From: an uncultured Clostridiaceae bacterium
GTDB lineage: Bacteria; Bacillota; Clostridia; Lachnospirales; Lachnospiraceae
Length of the DNA stretch: 6,026 nucleotides
NCBI GenBank assembly: GCA_947175805.1
Contig: CAMWOF010000156.1
Coordinates: forward strand, 1-6,026
Reading direction: 5' to 3'
Numbering within the stretch: the first letter of the stretch is position 1; every line of letters begins with the position of its first letter. The notes under the pieces were generated by a model. That model had not been told where the DNA came from. It searched no databases and saw nothing but the letters and a program-made list of their open reading frames with translations. Both the position numbers and the translations under genes were made by a program. Positions 5,907 through 6,026 of the stretch are shown here, one piece after another.

Positions 5907-6026
5907 TAAAAACGACCTGCCTTTCTAAAATTCTGCATGATGCCTTCATTCATAATACGGTATAGCGGGCGGATCATGAGTATGATAAATGTTACTAACA
6001 AAAATACAACCATTTCCAGCAAGTTC
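5906..6026 (-). CDS. C-terminal end of an upstream membrane protein, probably a second FtsX-type permease (partial)
   Basis: A minus-strand frame is open from the right edge (first full codon at 6023-6025) to TAA at 5906-5908 and encodes the last 39 residues of a protein. It begins with a hydrophobic helix (MVVFLLVTFIILMI) and ends in a basic tail, RPLYRIMNEG and then NFRKAGRF. A final helix followed by a short basic tail fits FtsX-type permeases. Its stop overlaps the ATG of the next permease by one base, which supports a coupled pair of permeases. The family call is an inference from position and topology because most of the gene lies outside the window. Confidence 0.7.
   Translation of the reverse strand, partial: NLLEMVVFLLVTFIILMIRPLYRIMNEGIMQNFRKAGRF

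Noticed and set aside
4511..5965. Plus-strand frames opposite the ATPase and permease genes (4511-4696, 5159-5419, 5594-5965) and a minus-strand shadow at 5563-5772
   Set aside because: All lie over genes with clear family motifs. Their composition (proline- and serine-rich on the plus strand) is that expected of shadow frames.
1..6026. CRISPR arrays, insertion sequences, prophage or attachment sites
   Set aside because: I saw no regularly spaced direct repeats, transposase or integrase fragments, or duplicated tRNA end; all genes are co-directional with ordinary spacing.

Overview
The window looks like a chromosomal segment of a low-to-medium GC Gram-positive anaerobe of the class Clostridia, most likely Lachnospiraceae. 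This rests on the AT-rich intergenic regions, purine-rich Shine-Dalgarno (SD) sequences (AAGGAG, GGAGG), sigma-A-type promoters, a tRNA-Ser gene without an encoded CCA, and the type of ABC permease present. The taxon is an inference; no marker gene is complete enough to fix it. Every gene I accept is on the minus strand, so transcription runs from the right edge to the left edge.

Right part (3458-6026): the 3' end of an ABC-transporter operon. In transcription order it holds the last 39 codons of a membrane protein, probably a first FtsX-type permease; a complete 399-aa MacB/FtsX-like permease with a large extracellular domain; a 226-aa MacB/LolD-type ATPase; and a 191-aa protein with one membrane anchor and no recognised family. 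Consecutive genes overlap by 1, 4 and 4 bases, so they are probably translationally coupled and make parts of one machine. A 12-bp-stem terminator (3342-3381) closes the unit. The substrate cannot be read from the sequence.

Middle part (2210-3321): a two-gene unit with its own likely promoter. It encodes a metallo-beta-lactamase-fold hydrolase with an HxDxDH variant metal motif, then a short GNAT acetyltransferase that starts at GTG and lacks much of the usual N-terminal region. A long nested hairpin (2076-2117) follows and may act as terminator, as leader of the next gene, or both.

Left part (1-2011): a 554-aa membrane protein of unknown function with three N-terminal membrane segments and a large, probably extracellular domain carrying a motif I can see three times. 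It is followed by tRNA-Ser(GCU), whose promoter lies in the gene's 3' flank, and by a second strong promoter that fires out of the left edge. The leader after that promoter resembles, from memory, Clostridia rRNA operon leaders, so an rRNA operon may start just outside the window.

The candidates for something undescribed are the triplicate-motif membrane protein and the ABC system with its anchored small partner. The rest is ordinary housekeeping or accessory content.
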